Source of the DNA: Kiloniellaceae bacterium
Lineage (GTDB): Bacteria > Pseudomonadota > Alphaproteobacteria > Kiloniellales > Kiloniellaceae
Assembly (NCBI GenBank): GCA_021776195.1
Contig: JAJFGK010000008.1
Span: forward strand, 1 to 20,121
Reading direction: 5' to 3'
DNA length: 20,121 bases
Both the position numbers and the translations under genes were made by a program. Below the pieces are notes generated by a model. It saw only the letters and a list, made by a program, of their open reading frames with translations, was not told the DNA's origin and did not search any database. Shown here piece by piece: positions 1-7,993 of this stretch; position 1 is the stretch's first letter, and each line of letters opens with the position of its first letter.

Positions 1-1437
1 CTCGGGGATGCCGAGGATTTCGGAGGCCACGGTGTAGCTGCGCAGGTGGCAGGCACCGCGGTTGGAGGTCGCATAGGTCAGGCCCATGCCCTGAATGCCG
101 CGGCTGTCGTAGGCCGGGAACTCCTGGCCCTTGACCGACATGGAGAGCTCGGGCCGGCCGTACTTCTCGCAAAGCAGCTTCGAGCCGAGGCCGATCTCCG
201 CACCGAAGCCCTCGCCCTTGCCGGTCAACTCGGCCAGGGTGGTCAGAGCCTCCGCCGAGCCGAACTTGAGGACAAGACCGCCGGTCTGCGCGTCGGTTAT
301 GACTCCGTCCTCGTAGAGCTCCATCGCCGCGCCGACCGTGGCGCCGAAGGAGATCGGATCCATGCCCTGTTCGTTGCAGATGAAGTTGGCGAAGGTCAGG
401 GCGTCGAGATCGTTGACCCCGGTCGCCGCACCCAGGGCCCAGGCCGCCTCGTACTCCAGCCCGCCGGAGGCCTTCTGGTATTCCGGGCGGTCCTTGACCG
501 TGTAGTGAGTGCGGTCGATCGAAGAGACCCGGCCGCAGGCAATGGTGCAGCCGAAGCAGGCCGCGTTGGTGATCAGGTTGGCCTTGCCGTCGGACTTGCG
601 TGGCACCGCCATGGCCTCGGCCCCGATGTCGTTGGCCCCGGCGAACTGCGAGTCGCGGTGGTTGTGGGTCGGCAGGGCGCCGACCTCGTTGATCACGTTC
701 ATCAGCACCTGGGTGCCAAAGGCCGGCAGGCCCTGGCCGGTCACGGCATTCTCCGCCAGCACCTTCTTGCCGGCGGCCGTGGCCTTCATGAAGGTCGGCA
801 TGTCGTTGACGCTGACACCCTTGGTGCCGCGGATCGCCACGGCCTTCAGGTTCTTCGAGCCCATGACCGTGCCGACGCCGGAACGGCCCGCCGCGCGGTC
901 CATGTCATTGACGATGCAGGCGTACTTGCAGCCCTTCTCGCCGGAAATACCGATCGAGGCGATGCGCAGTTGGGGATCCTGATGCTTGGCCTTCAGGCCC
1001 TCTTCGGTATCCCAAACCGACTTGCCCCAGAAATCCGCGGCATCGACCAACTGCGCGTCGTCGTTCTGCACCAGCAGGTAGACCGGCTTGGCCGCCCGGC
1101 CTTCGAAGATGATCATGTCGTAGCCGGCATTCTTCATCTCGTTGCCGAAAAACCCGCCCGAGTTCGAGCAGGCGATGGCGCCGGTCAGCGCGCCCTTGGT
1201 GATCACCGAGTAGCGCCCGGCGGTCGACGCGCAGGTGCCGGTCAGGGGCCCCGTCGCCATGATCATCTTGTTGTCCGGCGAGAGCGGATCGACCTTCGGG
1301 TCGGTCTCCTCGACCAGGTACTTGGTCGCCAGACCGCGCTGGCCCAGGTAGGTCTTGGCCCAGTCCATGTTGAGAGGCTCGGACTTGATCGTGCCGCTGG
1401 TCAGATTGACGCGCAGAAGCTGTTTTGCCCAACTCAT
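1..1437 (-). CDS. aor: Aldehyde:ferredoxin oxidoreductase (AOR), tungsten-pterin large subunit, 3' end cut by window edge
   Basis: The reading frame is open from an ATG at 1437 to base 1: 479 codons with no stop, against about 600 residues for the family, so roughly the last fifth is outside. AOR-family enzymes oxidise aldehydes to acids (some also reduce acids) at a tungsten bis-pyranopterin and pass electrons to a nearby [4Fe-4S] cluster. Seen here: the N-terminal beta domain (about 1-210) ending in the pterin-contact stretch AGRSGVGTVMGSKNLKAV; the cluster motif C-x2-C-x3-C at Cys294, Cys297 and Cys301; and near residues 445-465 the family signature GIQGMGLTYATSNRGACH. The fourth cluster cysteine lies near the C-terminus and may be outside. 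A GGGAG Shine-Dalgarno sequence sits about 8 nt before the ATG, and the ferredoxin gene ends 13 nt upstream, so the two are cotranscribed. Substrate is not readable from sequence. Family assignment is firm. Confidence 0.95.
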   Translation of the reverse strand, partial: MSWAKQLLRVNLTSGTIKSEPLNMDWAKTYLGQRGLATKYLVEETDPKVDPLSPDNKMIMATGPLTGTCASTAGRYSVITKGALTGAIACSNSGGFFGNEMKNAGYDMIIFEGRAAKPVYLLVQNDDAQLVDAADFWGKSVWDTEEGLKAKHQDPQLRIASIGISGEKGCKYACIVNDMDRAAGRSGVGTVMGSKNLKAVAIRGTKGVSVNDMPTFMKATAAGKKVLAENAVTGQGLPAFGTQVLMNVINEVGALPTHNHRDSQFAGANDIGAEAMAVPRKSDGKANLITNAACFGCTIACGRVSSIDRTHYTVKDRPEYQKASGGLEYEAAWALGAATGVNDLDALTFANFICNEQGMDPISFGATVGAAMELYEDGVITDAQTGGLVLKFGSAEALTTLAELTGKGEGFGAEIGLGSKLLCEKYGRPELSMSVKGQEFPAYDSRGIQGMGLTYATSNRGACHLRSYTVASEILGIPE

Positions 1438-1450
1438 TGCTTTTTCTCCC

Positions 1451-1930
1451 TCAGCCGGCGGCCTGCACGCCCGCATCGGTCTTGGCAGCCCAAGCCCTCA
1501 TGCGGTCGAGACCGGTCAAATTGGCGTCGATATAGGTGATGGCGCCGGTCGGACAGGCGGTGACGCAAGCCGGGTCGCCCTCGCAGAGGTCGCACTTGAT
1601 GACCTTGCCGCTGTCGGCGTTGTAATTCACCGTGCCGAAGGGACAGGCGATGGTGCAGACCTTGCAGCCCACGCAGAGCGCATCCGAGATCACCTTGGCG
1701 CCGGTGGCGGCGTCGATCGAGATCGCGTCGACCGGACAGGCGCGCATGCACCAGGCTTCGTCGCATTGGGTGCAGGTGTAGGGCACGAAACGTCCCTCGT
1801 CTTCGAACTTGAAGACCTTGATCCGTGACTTGTGGTTGTTGAACAGCCCCTCGTTGTCATAGGAACAGGCCAGTTCGCACTGCAGACAGCCGGTGCACTT
1901 GTCCGCAGATATGTGGAGAGATCGTTGCAT
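1451..1930 (-). CDS. Four-cluster [4Fe-4S] ferredoxin-like electron-transfer subunit of the AOR
   Basis: This 159-residue protein has four cysteine groups: Cys12/15/18/22, then CTQCDEAWCMRACP, CVGCKVCTIACP and CDLCEGDPACVTACP. The 16 cysteines suffice for four [4Fe-4S] clusters. The layout matches polyferredoxin subunits (HycB/DmsB-like) that carry electrons from a molybdenum or tungsten subunit; the bacterial AOR of Aromatoleum has such a small subunit. No signal peptide is present, so the complex is probably cytoplasmic. The ATG at 1930 is preceded by an AAGGGG ribosome site about 10 nt upstream, and the gene is first in a minus-strand operon with the AOR gene. No FAD subunit of the AorC (NADH-dehydrogenase-like) type is visible; it could lie beyond the left edge. 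Confidence 0.93.
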   Translation of the reverse strand: MQRSLHISADKCTGCLQCELACSYDNEGLFNNHKSRIKVFKFEDEGRFVPYTCTQCDEAWCMRACPVDAISIDAATGAKVISDALCVGCKVCTIACPFGTVNYNADSGKVIKCDLCEGDPACVTACPTGAITYIDANLTGLDRMRAWAAKTDAGVQAAG

Positions 1931-1975
1931 TCATCCGCCCCTTGTTTTGTAAAGCATCCCGAAGCATGGACATCG

Positions 1976-1997
1976 GCCCGCGATTCTGGGCGCGGGC
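1976..1997. repeat. GC-rich inverted repeat in the divergent ferredoxin/MoaD-like intergenic region
   Basis: GCCCGCG (1976-1982) and CGCGGGC (1991-1997) form a perfect 7-bp stem with an 8-nt loop, about 46 nt upstream of the ferredoxin start. It could be a leader hairpin of the ferredoxin-AOR mRNA or an operator. In a GC-rich genome such arms also arise by chance. I found no clear promoter or known riboswitch in 1931-2175. Confidence 0.3.
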
Positions 1998-2175
1998 TTC
2001 GCCAGACCCGAATGATAACCACACAAGCCGGGGCAATGCAATTGGCCCAAAGGCCGACGGAGGGGCACGAAAGCCTTGATAACGGTCCAATGATCTCCGC
2101 CCTCCTGGACGCTTGTCCCGCCCCGCCCTCTTCGCTACCTTGCCGCCAGCTCGAACCCTGGGGAGCCGCAGTCCG

Positions 2176-2433
2176 ATGCCGGCGCAAGCAACCGTCAAGC
2201 TCTATGCCTCGCTCGCCGACTACCTTCCGGCGGGCGCGAAAAACAACGCCATCAAGATCAAGCTGGGCGACGACACGACGATCAGTCAGACCCTGGCCAA
2301 TCTCCATGTACCGCGCCAGCACTGCCACCTCGTCCTGGTCAACGGCATCTTCATTCCGCCCTCCACGCGCGACAGTCATCCCCTCGGCGACGGCGATACC
2401 CTGGCGGTCTGGCCGCCGGTCGCGGGCGGATGA
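2176..2433 (+). CDS. MoaD/ThiS-family small sulfur-carrier protein
   Basis: From the ATG at 2176 the protein has 85 residues with the ubiquitin-fold pattern: a first strand (VKLYASLADYLP), a central strand (HLVLVNG) and the C-terminal tail LAVWPPVAGG. The terminal Gly-Gly is the part that is adenylated and thiocarboxylated in MoaD and ThiS and delivers sulfur to the pterin dithiolene or to thiazole. The frame is open upstream to 2113, but that stretch lacks family features, and GGGGAG sits about 11 nt before 2176. Its place divergent from a tungsten AOR suggests a dedicated carrier for that enzyme's pterin cofactor; AOR clusters often contain such a gene. This is inference from context: the partner activating enzyme (MoeB/ThiF-like) is not in the window. 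Confidence 0.82.
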   Translation: MPAQATVKLYASLADYLPAGAKNNAIKIKLGDDTTISQTLANLHVPRQHCHLVLVNGIFIPPSTRDSHPLGDGDTLAVWPPVAGG

Positions 2434-2469
2434 GCGCCGCCTGCAGCGACCCGCGATGAGGCCCGTGAA

Positions 2470-2793
2470 GTGACCGACGATGCCCCGACTGGCGATGCCC
2501 CGACTGGCGAGGTCGTCAAAGACATGGCGCTGACCTTGCGCGGCCTGCAACGGGGCCTGCCCGCGGCCATGGGCGATCTGCCCTATGTGGTGACAAGCAA
2601 TGGCGTCGAGGCGGGCACCCCCGCGCGCGGTCTGACGGTCACCTTGACCCCTCTGACGCCGCGCAGGTTCGGCACCGGGCTCATGGTCGTCGAGCGCGCC
2701 GAGGTGCGGCTGGCCTTTCGCGGCTATGACGCCAGCGAGCGTGACGAGCTGCTGCAACGCTTCGAGCGCGCCTATCAGCGTGGCGGCGGGTGA
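2470..2793 (+). CDS. Small protein of unknown function between the MoaD-like gene and coxS
   Basis: I do not recognise this protein. From the GTG at 2470 it has 107 residues; an ATG at 2524 would give 89 and drop the odd N-terminus, which is a doubled Asp-Ala-Pro-Thr-Gly. The core reads like a compact alpha/beta domain: VVTSNGVEAG, then a strand-rich LTVTLTPLTPRRFGTGLMVVERAEVRLAF, then a helix (ASERDELLQRFERAYQR) and a Gly-rich end. It has no cysteine, no signal peptide and no membrane segment. It begins 36 nt after the MoaD-like stop, in the same direction and followed by coxS, so a role in the same redox block is plausible. The start is uncertain, as neither codon has a strong ribosome site. 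Confidence 0.62.
   Translation: MTDDAPTGDAPTGEVVKDMALTLRGLQRGLPAAMGDLPYVVTSNGVEAGTPARGLTVTLTPLTPRRFGTGLMVVERAEVRLAFRGYDASERDELLQRFERAYQRGGG
2479..2508 (+). repeat. Perfect 15-bp tandem duplication at the N-terminus of the small unknown protein
   Basis: GATGCCCCGACTGGC occurs twice back to back at 2479-2493 and 2494-2508, encoding Asp-Ala-Pro-Thr-Gly twice in frame if translation begins at 2470. A slippage-type duplication in a tail, or in untranslated DNA if the true start is 2524. Confidence 0.8.
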
Positions 2794-2851
2794 GCGCCTG
2801 ACTGGACCGGTTCGCCCCCGGGCTGCTAAACAAGCCGGCAGGGTCGGCGGG

Positions 2852-2879
2852 ACCGGTCAATTGCCACCGGCCAATTGCA
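2852..2879 (+). repeat. 14-bp imperfect tandem repeat just upstream of coxS
   Basis: ACCGGTCAATTGCC (2852-2865) is followed at once by ACCGGCCAATTGCA (2866-2879), 12 of 14 positions alike. Each copy carries the palindrome CAATTG, spaced 14 bp, ending 13 nt before the coxS start. It may bind a regulator or may be a chance slippage product; no known operator is matched. Confidence 0.4.
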
Positions 2880-2892
2880 AGACGGGGGAGCC

Positions 2893-3378
2893 ATGCCAGA
2901 GGTCACCATGACGGTCAACGACCAGGCCCGCACGGGAACCGTCGAGGGCCGCACCCTGCTCGTGAGCTTCCTTCGCGAAACGCTGCGTCTGACCGGAACC
3001 CATGTGGGATGCGACACCAGTCAATGCGGCGCCTGCGTGGTCCTGATCGACGGTAAATCGGTCAAGAGCTGCACGGTCCTGGCGCTGCAATGCGAAGGCG
3101 CCGCGGTGACCACGATCGAGGGCCTGGCCGGGCCCGACGACCCGCTCCACCCGGTCCAGCAGGCCTTCCACGACCACCACGGTCTGCAGTGCGGGTTCTG
3201 CACGCCCGGCATGGTGCTGTCGGCGGTCGATCTGCTGCGGACCAACGCCGACCCCAGCGAGGCCGAGATCCGCGGTTGGCTGGAGGGCAATTTTTGCCGC
3301 TGCACGGGCTACCACAACATCGTCAAGGCGATCCAAGCGGCGGCCGGGGCGATGGGCCAGCAGCAAGACCATGTATGA
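2893..3378 (+). CDS. coxS: [2Fe-2S] iron-sulfur subunit of a CODH/XDH-type molybdenum hydroxylase (CoxS-like)
   Basis: The protein is 161 residues, typical for the small subunit. The N-terminal plant-ferredoxin-like domain has Cys40, Cys45, Cys48 and Cys60 ([12 protein letters not shown]); the C-terminal helical domain has Cys100, Cys103 (QCGFCTPGM) and Cys135, Cys137 (NFCRCTGY). These eight bind the two [2Fe-2S] clusters that link the molybdenum site to FAD. The ATG at 2893 has a GGGGGAG ribosome site; the upstream TTG at 2875 has none. The 3' end overlaps coxM by 8 nt, which indicates translational coupling. The usual third subunit, CoxL/XdhB-like (about 750 residues), does not follow. Function in a specific oxidation therefore cannot be assigned. 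Confidence 0.95.
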   Translation: MPEVTMTVNDQARTGTVEGRTLLVSFLRETLRLTGTHVGCDTSQCGACVVLIDGKSVKSCTVLALQCEGAAVTTIEGLAGPDDPLHPVQQAFHDHHGLQCGFCTPGMVLSAVDLLRTNADPSEAEIRGWLEGNFCRCTGYHNIVKAIQAAAGAMGQQQDHV

Positions 3379-4171
3379 TTTTGCCTATCACCGGGCCGCC
3401 GACCTGAAGGCGGCCGAGGAAGCCTTGCGAAAAAGCGAGGACGGCACCCTGCTGGCCGGTGGCATGACCCTGATCCCGACACTGAAGCAGCGCCTCGCGG
3501 CGCCGAGCGACCTGATCGATCTGGGCGCAATCGAAGGCCTGGCGCAGATCGAAGATCACGGCGAGCGCATCGTCATCGGCGCCATGGCACGCCATGCCGC
3601 GGTGGCCGACAGCCCCCTGGTGCAACAGGCGATCCCTGCCCTCGCCCACCTGGCATCGATGATCGGCGATCCCCAGGTGCGCAACCGGGGCACCCTCGGC
3701 GGTTCGCTGGCGACCAACGATCCCGCCGCCGACTACCCGGCGGCCCTGGTCGGACTCGACGCGACGGTCATGACCACCCGGCGCGAGATCGCGGCGGACG
3801 ATTTTGTCGTCGATATCTTCGAGACGGCCCTGGAGGAGGGGGAGATCCTCACCGGCGTGTCCTTTCCGAAGGTCCGGCAGGCCGCCTACGTGAAGTTTCC
3901 CAACCCGGCCTCGCGCTACGCCCTGGTCGGCGTTTTCGCGGCTCAACTGCCGAGCGGCCCCCGGGTGGCGGTGACCGGGGCCGGGCCTTGCGTCTTCCGC
4001 CTGACCGCCGCCGAGACCGCGCTGGCGACGCGCTTCGACCCCTCGGTCCTGTCCGACCTGCGGCCCTCGGCCGAGGGTCTCAACAGCGATCTCCATGCGG
4101 CGGCCGACTATCGCGCGCACCTGATCGGCGTGCTGACCCGGCGCGCCGTTGCCGCCGCCCTCGGCCCCTAG
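3371..4171 (+). CDS. coxM: FAD-binding subunit of a CODH/XDH-type molybdenum hydroxylase (CoxM-like)
   Basis: At 266 residues this is slightly short for the medium subunit (usually about 280-300). It shows both FAD-contact loops of the vanillyl-alcohol-oxidase-like fold: [10 protein letters not shown] at 27-36 and [20 protein letters not shown] at 98-117. The C-terminal CO-dehydrogenase flavoprotein domain includes [16 protein letters not shown], where the more usual motif has Lys-x-x-x-Arg. It overlaps coxS by 8 nt and would pass electrons from the [2Fe-2S] clusters to the final acceptor. After it comes 139 nt and an unrelated envelope gene, so the CoxS-CoxM pair is an orphan here. Either the catalytic subunit is encoded elsewhere or the pair serves another enzyme such as the adjacent AOR; the second is speculation. 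Confidence 0.93.
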   Translation: MYDFAYHRAADLKAAEEALRKSEDGTLLAGGMTLIPTLKQRLAAPSDLIDLGAIEGLAQIEDHGERIVIGAMARHAAVADSPLVQQAIPALAHLASMIGDPQVRNRGTLGGSLATNDPAADYPAALVGLDATVMTTRREIAADDFVVDIFETALEEGEILTGVSFPKVRQAAYVKFPNPASRYALVGVFAAQLPSGPRVAVTGAGPCVFRLTAAETALATRFDPSVLSDLRPSAEGLNSDLHAAADYRAHLIGVLTRRAVAAALGP

Positions 4172-4257
4172 CCAAAAACCCAGCTACCAAAGTGTCGCGG
4201 CGACAGGGCGGCGTTAGGACTTTGCCTGCGATCCCGATCCCCCTATCCTGGTTTCCG

Positions 4258-4277
4258 CGACTCCCCAAGTGGAGTCG
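4258..4277. repeat. 7-bp inverted repeat upstream of ydbH
   Basis: CGACTCC (4258-4264) and GGAGTCG (4271-4277) are perfect arms around a 6-nt spacer, ending 33 nt before the ydbH start. A shorter one, TGTCGC/GCGACA with a single central base, lies at 4193-4205. Neither is followed by a T run, so they are not convincing terminators for coxM; an operator or leader hairpin for ydbH is possible. Confidence 0.35.
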
Positions 4278-4310
4278 AACGCCCACCTTGGAGAGGCCGA
4301 CACGTCCTTG

Positions 4311-7300
4311 ATGGCCAAGTTTCTGCGACGAAGTCTGCTTGTTGCGTTGCTCCTGCTGCTGGCCGCCGCCGCGCTGGGCTTCGCCTTCCGCACCAGTCTA
4401 GCCGAACAGGCGATTCTCGCGGCCCTCGAAGCGCGCGGCATAAGCGACGCGTCGGTCACGGTCGACCGACTGTCCTACAGCCGCCTGTCCGCCCGCACCA
4501 TCTCGCTTGGCGCCGACAAGGATCTGTCCCTGGACCAGTTGGTGCTGCGCTATCACCTGCCCGATCTCGTCCAGGGCACGATTGGCCAGATCACCCTGAA
4601 GAACTTGAACCTGCGGCTCGACCTGACCGCCGACGCCCAGGCAATCCACCCGCTGATGCCGCTGCTCGAGGAATTGACCGCCGACGACCGGGGCGACCGG
4701 CCGACAGCCGGAACCGAAACCGATCCCAAGGCGGTCATACCCACCATGTTGTTGGAAGACGCGGCGATTACCCTGGCCAGCGATCACGGCGCCATGACCT
4801 TGACCTTGAACGGCGAGGTCTGGCCCGACATTCACCAGTCGGTCGCCGGCGCGCTCTCCTTCGGCCTGACCGGGGACCTGGGCGAGGCCACCGGCCTGCT
4901 CGCGCTGTCCAGCGAGGAGGGCCCTCTCCTGCTGGGCCAGTTGATCGTCGAGCAGGGTCACCTGAGCCTGCCCAACGCCACGGCGGAAGGCCTCGCGGGA
5001 GAGACGAATTTCCTGGTCGAGAAGGGCAATCTGAAGAGCGTGGACGCCAATTTCGCTCTGGCCGGATTATCGCTGCCGGGCCGCGGCGATGAGCTGACCA
5101 GCCTCGACAGAGCCGACCTCACCCTCTCGATGGTCGGCGACGACCTCACGTTCGAGGGTGCTCTGGTGGGGCTGGACAACCGCTTCAGCGGCACCGTGAA
5201 GGGCGAGGTCAAGCGGCTTCTGGAGAGCTCGCGGGCCACGTTGGAAGGGACCGTCGTCGCGCTTGCCGACAGCGAAATCTGGACGGCGCTGGGGGTCGCG
5301 GCGCCGACCTCGGGCCAGGGCGAGGCCACCTTCGATGCGGTCCTGCGGCTGCCGCCCTTGGACACCCTGCTGGAAGGCGAGGCTGACCTGGCCGACGCCC
5401 TGATGGAGACGGTCAACCTGACCGGCCGGCTTGGCATCGAGCTTGCCGACGTCAGCTATCCCGACCTCGTCGAGGGGCTCAACGGGTCGGCGGCGGTGCG
5501 GATCAATTTCAGCGACGAAACAGCGAGCCTCATCCTGGAGCGCCCCTCCAGCTGGTCGGCGACCCGCCTTCTGGCCGTCGACCGCGCGGCCGTCCTGGGT
5601 GTCCCGGCCGATCTGGCGAGCGGTTTCAGCGATGAGGTTTCCCTGACGATCGAAAGCCGGCAGGGCGATGGATTTCTAGCCGCCAGCCATCCCGACACCA
5701 GCAGTGCCGGCGACACCAACGCCGGGGCGCCGGACCGGGTTGGGCTGGTCGATGTCACGCTCTCCGCCACAAGCAAAAAGGGCGCGTCCCTTCGTCTCAC
5801 CGGAGCCCTGGAAGCGACGCTCGATGCGGCCGACGCACTCACGGGCTTCGACCTGCGCGACTTCGGCCTCGAGGCAGGCGGGCTGGTCATCGCCGGCACG
5901 CCGCTGCGCGGCGCGAGACTGGAAGGAAACCTGGCCGGTTCGCCGGACCAGTTCGCCGGCAAGCTCGCCGCGACCCTCGACGTTCCCTATCTCGATCGCC
6001 CGCCCCTGCGTGCCTCCGGCCTCGAGGCCGATCTCAAGGGCACCCTCTCTTACAGCCCCGATGGCCTCTTTTTCGAACAGTCCGGATCCGGCGGCATCAA
6101 GCTCGCGACCTTCGAGGGACCAGGGGGCCTGGCACTCGCGGCACCGCTGCATCTCCAACCGCAAGAAATGACCCTGCGGCGCATCGAGGAGGCCGAGCGC
6201 GCGCTGCTCGACTTGCGGCTGACGGTCGAACAGGTAAATGCGAAGCTCGTGAAACACAGCGCCGAGCAAGACCCTCGGGCCTTTGCAATCGATGTCGCCG
6301 GGCTGGTGCTCACGGGACAAGTCGACGCCGCCAACGAACTGATCCTTGGCCTCGAGAGCCGGGCAGTGACCGTTGCACTTAGCGAAGAAGATCCACTCGG
6401 CGCCCAGGGCGCGACGGCAGACGGCCTGACCGCGAGCGTGACGACGAAAGGCGACCGGCTGCGGGCCCGCTTCGCCGTGGACAGCCTCGCCCAGGCCTCC
6501 GACGCGCCGGTCATCGAGCCTCTGGCCCTACAGGGCAACATCGATCGCAACGGCGCGGTCGTCGAGTTCAGCCTGAAGGGCGGCTGGCCCGGCGCCGAAG
6601 GCGAAATCGTGGCGAGCGGATCCTACGACATCGAAAAGGCGAGCTTGGTCGCCTCCTCCAACGTCGGGCCGATCCTCTTCTCGCCCGACGCCCTGCAGCC
6701 GGCGGATCTCTCGGGCCGTGCGGCGGCCTTGGAAAAGACCACCGGTATCGTCGAGGCCTCGGTGATCTTGTCCTGGCAGGAGGAAAGCGGCCTCGGCGGC
6801 ACCGCGACGCTCCAGACCCGCAACTTCGGCTTCGTCGTCGCCGAAGTGCCGGTGGTGGGACTGGCTCTCGACCTCACGCTCTCGGACCTGGCGACACTCT
6901 CCAGTCCGCCGGATCAGGTCTTGACCATCAAGTCGATCGATCCCGGCCTGCCCCTGACGGATTTCGATCTGCGTTTCGCCCTGCGCGCCTCGGCGCCGCC
7001 ATCCAACTCGGCAGCGCCGGCGAGCGGCCTGCCCGTCATCGAGGTCACCGGCGGGGGCTTCGATGTCCTGCGTTCGCACTTGACCATCGAGCCGACGAGC
7101 ATCGACCTGTCCGGCGATCGCCAGGCCATGACGCTGGCTATCGAGAAGCTTGGCATGGAAGAGCTGTTCGCCGCCCTGGAGGCCAAGGGCCTGGCCGGCA
7201 GCGGTCAGTTGGACGGCGTCATCCCGCTGCGCTTCGAGCAGGGCCAGTTGGTCATCGAAGGCGGTCATCTCGCCGCGACCGGGCCCGGCCGCCTGCAGTA

Positions 7301-7601
7301 CAAGTCCGATGAGGCCACCGCGCTGCTCGCCGGCTCGGCCGATCAGGTCGACATGATGCTGCGGGCCCTGGAAGACTTTCACTACGAGGTCCTGGAGCTG
7401 GAACTCGACAAGACCGCAACCGACGATCTGACCGCACGGCTTTCGCTGCTGGGCAGCAACCCGACGGTCCTGGAGGGCCACCCCTTCAAAATCAACATCA
7501 ATCTCGAAAGCAATATCGGACAGATTCTTCAAACGATCGCAGATGGTTACAAGATTTCTCGCGAGGCCCTGCGGCAAGCCTGGCAGCGCACGGTACCCTA
7601 G
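4311..7601 (+). CDS. ydbH: YdbH-family AsmA-like intermembrane phospholipid transport protein
   Basis: From the ATG at 4311 the protein has 1096 residues, longer than the E. coli homologue (about 880). An N-terminal signal anchor (about residues 8-26, LLVALLLLLAAAALGFAF) fixes it in the inner membrane; the remainder is a long periplasmic stretch of alternating short beta segments typical of AsmA-like bridge proteins, with almost no cysteine. The C-terminal roughly 270 residues resemble the YdbH signature domain, including GLAGSGQLDGVIPLRF and the ending FKININLESNIGQI. In E. coli, YdbH acts redundantly with TamB and YhdP in moving phospholipids to the outer membrane and pairs with YnbE. The two genes that follow are YnbE- and YdbL-like, which settles the call. 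The frame stays open to a GTG at 4269, but ATG 4311 gives a clean signal anchor. No strong ribosome site is seen. Confidence 0.9.
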   Translation: MAKFLRRSLLVALLLLLAAAALGFAFRTSLAEQAILAALEARGISDASVTVDRLSYSRLSARTISLGADKDLSLDQLVLRYHLPDLVQGTIGQITLKNLNLRLDLTADAQAIHPLMPLLEELTADDRGDRPTAGTETDPKAVIPTMLLEDAAITLASDHGAMTLTLNGEVWPDIHQSVAGALSFGLTGDLGEATGLLALSSEEGPLLLGQLIVEQGHLSLPNATAEGLAGETNFLVEKGNLKSVDANFALAGLSLPGRGDELTSLDRADLTLSMVGDDLTFEGALVGLDNRFSGTVKGEVKRLLESSRATLEGTVVALADSEIWTALGVAAPTSGQGEATFDAVLRLPPLDTLLEGEADLADALMETVNLTGRLGIELADVSYPDLVEGLNGSAAVRINFSDETASLILERPSSWSATRLLAVDRAAVLGVPADLASGFSDEVSLTIESRQGDGFLAASHPDTSSAGDTNAGAPDRVGLVDVTLSATSKKGASLRLTGALEATLDAADALTGFDLRDFGLEAGGLVIAGTPLRGARLEGNLAGSPDQFAGKLAATLDVPYLDRPPLRASGLEADLKGTLSYSPDGLFFEQSGSGGIKLATFEGPGGLALAAPLHLQPQEMTLRRIEEAERALLDLRLTVEQVNAKLVKHSAEQDPRAFAIDVAGLVLTGQVDAANELILGLESRAVTVALSEEDPLGAQGATADGLTASVTTKGDRLRARFAVDSLAQASDAPVIEPLALQGNIDRNGAVVEFSLKGGWPGAEGEIVASGSYDIEKASLVASSNVGPILFSPDALQPADLSGRAAALEKTTGIVEASVILSWQEESGLGGTATLQTRNFGFVVAEVPVVGLALDLTLSDLATLSSPPDQVLTIKSIDPGLPLTDFDLRFALRASAPPSNSAAPASGLPVIEVTGGGFDVLRSHLTIEPTSIDLSGDRQAMTLAIEKLGMEELFAALEAKGLAGSGQLDGVIPLRFEQGQLVIEGGHLAATGPGRLQYKSDEATALLAGSADQVDMMLRALEDFHYEVLELELDKTATDDLTARLSLLGSNPTVLEGHPFKININLESNIGQILQTIADGYKISREALRQAWQRTVP

Positions 7602-7728
7602 TGGGGGATGTGAGGCCCGGCTGCCTCGTAATACTCCATAGCAATACCGGGAACTTGGAACCGCGGGCTTCGTGACTGGACAGCCGCGTAGGGCCCGACT
7701 AAGTCTTAGCCAAGCCCCAGGGGAAGGA

Positions 7729-7953
7729 ATGCACGCCTTGCAACAAAACGCCCAAGAATCGCCAACGCTCCGGATCGGGCTCGCCCTTGCCTGTTTGGGG
7801 CTGGCCCTCGCCGCCTGTCAGCCGACCGTCAAGGTCGAAGCGCCGCAGGAGCCCATCACGATCAACCTCAACATCAAGCTCGACGCCGATGTCCGCGTCA
7901 AGATTGAGGAAGAGGCCGAGAAAGAGATCGCGGCAAATCCCGATATTTTCTAG
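7729..7953 (+). CDS. ynbE: YnbE-like outer-membrane lipoprotein, partner of YdbH
   Basis: This 74-residue protein has a lipoprotein signal (LALACLGLALAACQP) with the lipidated cysteine at residue 30 in the lipobox Leu-Ala-Ala-Cys. The mature part (PTVKVEAPQEPITINLNIK, then an acidic tail) is the characteristic YnbE sequence, with the Pro-Ile-x-Ile-Asn-x-Asn core. YnbE sits in the outer membrane and continues the beta-strand stack of YdbH across the periplasm. The ATG at 7729 directly follows GGGGAAGGA. The frame is open upstream to a GTG at 7672, but that would place charged residues ahead of the signal. It lies 127 nt after ydbH and 40 nt before ydbL. Confidence 0.9.
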   Translation: MHALQQNAQESPTLRIGLALACLGLALAACQPTVKVEAPQEPITINLNIKLDADVRVKIEEEAEKEIAANPDIF

Positions 7954-7993
7954 GCCCAGCATGACAGCGCCCGGAATATGGAGAACAGAGATC

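Noticed and set aside
46..1539. Plus-strand open frame opposite the AOR gene
   Set aside because: The minus-strand frame carries unmistakable AOR motifs; the plus-strand translation is low-complexity Arg/Gly/Ala/Val with no recognisable domain.
6528..7577. Minus-strand open frame opposite the ydbH 3' end
   Set aside because: Shadow of ydbH, whose signal anchor, C-terminal domain and gene partners support the plus strand.
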